Assembly (NCBI GenBank): GCA_945947685.1
Contig: CAMEYT010000021.1
Span: 1 to 6,607 of the forward strand
Origin: an uncultured Bacillota bacterium
Lineage (GTDB): Bacteria > Bacillota > Clostridia > Christensenellales > UBA1242
Length of the DNA stretch: 6,607 nt
Reading direction: 5' to 3'
In this document: positions 6,501-6,607 of the stretch, one piece after another
How positions within the stretch are numbered: position 1 is the stretch's first letter
How the letters are laid out: each line of letters starts with the position of its first letter
Translations under genes and position numbers: made by a program
The notes under the pieces: generated by a model
What the model saw: only the letters and a program-made list of their open reading frames with translations
What the model was told of the DNA's origin: nothing
The model's database searches: none

Positions 6501-6607
6501 AATTTGTGAGAGTTCCTGCATTATATCCCACAATTCCTGCTATAAATGAGCTTGTATTTGCGTTTGTGTTTGTAATTGTCAATGAACCTGTAACATTAGC
6601 ATTCGTG
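3586..6607 (-). CDS. Giant GLUG-type beta-helix surface/secreted protein (5' end outside the window)
   Basis: The frame is open from the right edge to TAG at 3588-3586, giving 1006 residues. No real start is visible: the in-frame TTG at 6582 has no ribosome binding site and the frame stays open upstream of it. The protein consists of degenerate beta-helix turns of the GLUG / M26-peptidase-associated type. About five turns lie in a first block (e.g. AGIVGYN, AGIAGTN; residues 1-260), which ends with the typical block end MVYPFQG (254-260). A linker follows, then a fresh block onset at 307-361 (NPYIIHSSELF, a YFRIVKNLD strand, GILEGNG) and about eleven turns to residue 760 (VGGVVGY, VGGIVGY, VGGFIGY). 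A second block end, TPKLTL, is at 873-878. A beta-rich tail of about 125 residues ends in RMPKK, with no LPXTG or membrane anchor. Such proteins are usually exported and extracellular; adhesion is a guess. No catalytic motif is visible. Confidence 0.85.
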   Translation of the reverse strand, partial: TNANVTGSLTITNTNANTSSFIAGIVGYNAGTLTNSQAENLFISAKGASLAGIAGTNTKIIASSYFKGGRLLNLTEQNINFNTAGIVSVNTESGVVMTSYSSGVINNSKIYSEGNVSCLNSSVQVTGGVFSNKGVIQDCYSNMPIYTRANSSGFVYENSGKVRNCFSTSKLESNKQTNYYFIAVTSIEGQGTGSLENCYYLKDLGVNESLNSLIVKGVSALNVAGFNNMDNFASYSYGGNYNNVWMNVVNSGSMVYPFQGKIFAQGRLELVAANIIASSIRESNGQETQDGVTTYSYRYKAGTPEPGTMLNPYIIHSSELFEQYMNIDREGYFRIVKNLDYTDVEFTTYKTDFFGILEGNGMSVLNINITSGKSVVSAGYIGSIKQALNNGDNKPDYAAILNLTMVPKLVNFPNASIVGALVGTIENANIQNVSVLSNLSNEVGQDTNTVIVSGKNIVGGVIGLAKTSANIKNIISKVGSKATFIPSEASRAIITSGIYNGSNLSNVSYAGNVIGYAYASGMIAIKNIDVESSSAYAIADRAGFVFGGISKNVNAATITLNINESMIIKSYSFGGLIAGECAGNISDVMITSDSSSTAPSEKVFSVDAYIPIAVGGVVGYMPKGSLANIYMGHSFKIKNVSLSNSIKYVGGIVGYVNNNGDASIVSLSKIVMDGSISARNTLGGIIGAAESTVKMDNIAIYEHTLSVEGLLKTVYVGGFIGYLAENKNIELKNAYSWANIKVNAFAYSENIDTHIGAVVGSKTSTSRLKFENVYTTTTYEVALENKSSIEGKKQVKYVEPSSNSNCSFDGENAQNGLKYELSDVLKDSEAVSAMNEKDNTVVYNYLGTTIAGVLNATLPTTKFEARITSGDSTPKLTLHQNEVGVSVCQWYSKLNAGTEKAATATPSKELFFGLIENIVKEGVLKVDVGGLQKGTKVTLEPKYDQDTGITKFDITGPSDVTKSNVTIDDVTASNVDYGWVTPTDNSSKAIALSYLTFEQTLRMPKK

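Noticed and set aside
6580..6582. TTG as the start codon of the beta-helix protein
   Set aside because: There is no ribosome binding site before it, no signal peptide after it, and the frame continues open to the window edge with the same Asn/Thr-rich sequence, so it is an internal Leu codon.

Overview
The window carries two protein genes, both on the minus strand and both cut by a window edge, separated by 316 bases of unusually structured non-coding DNA. The left half (1-3269) is most of rpoB, the beta subunit of bacterial RNA polymerase, missing only its C-terminal end. The right half (3586-6607) is the C-terminal 1006 residues of a very large predicted beta-helix (GLUG-type) surface or secreted protein whose start lies beyond the right edge.

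Organism: AT-rich bacterial DNA. The RpoB resembles Bacillota proteins: it has no proteobacterial-type insertions, and its body would be close to the roughly 1190 residues of Bacillus RpoB once completed. It is divergent in normally invariant places (DHLSNKKL, where DHLGNRRI-like sequence is usual; Gln where His is usual in the rifampicin pocket). Together with a giant GLUG-repeat protein this suggests an uncultured gut-type Bacillota lineage (Clostridia- or RF39-like); that is inference. Both genes read through under the standard code and every Trp codon checked is TGG, so there is no sign of TGA-as-Trp recoding.

Layout, in the direction of transcription (right to left): the beta-helix gene ends with TAG at 3586-3588. 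An AT-rich stretch with near-phased A-tracts and a duplicated 8-mer follows. Next is a textbook sigma-A promoter (TTGACA, 17 bp, TAGAAT; 3481-3453), then a leader of about 177 nt containing a strong intrinsic terminator (3396-3350), a U/A hairpin directly after it and a possible long-range closing helix. A good ribosome binding site (3282-3277) and the rpoB ATG at 3269 complete the region. rpoBC usually follows rplJL; here rpoB has its own strong promoter and an attenuator-like leader, with an unrelated surface-protein gene upstream. The terminator may both end readthrough from the beta-helix gene and meter rpoB transcription.

The main points for a second look are the rpoB leader RNA and the altered rifampicin-pocket residues. 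No RNA genes, mobile elements or CRISPR arrays were seen.
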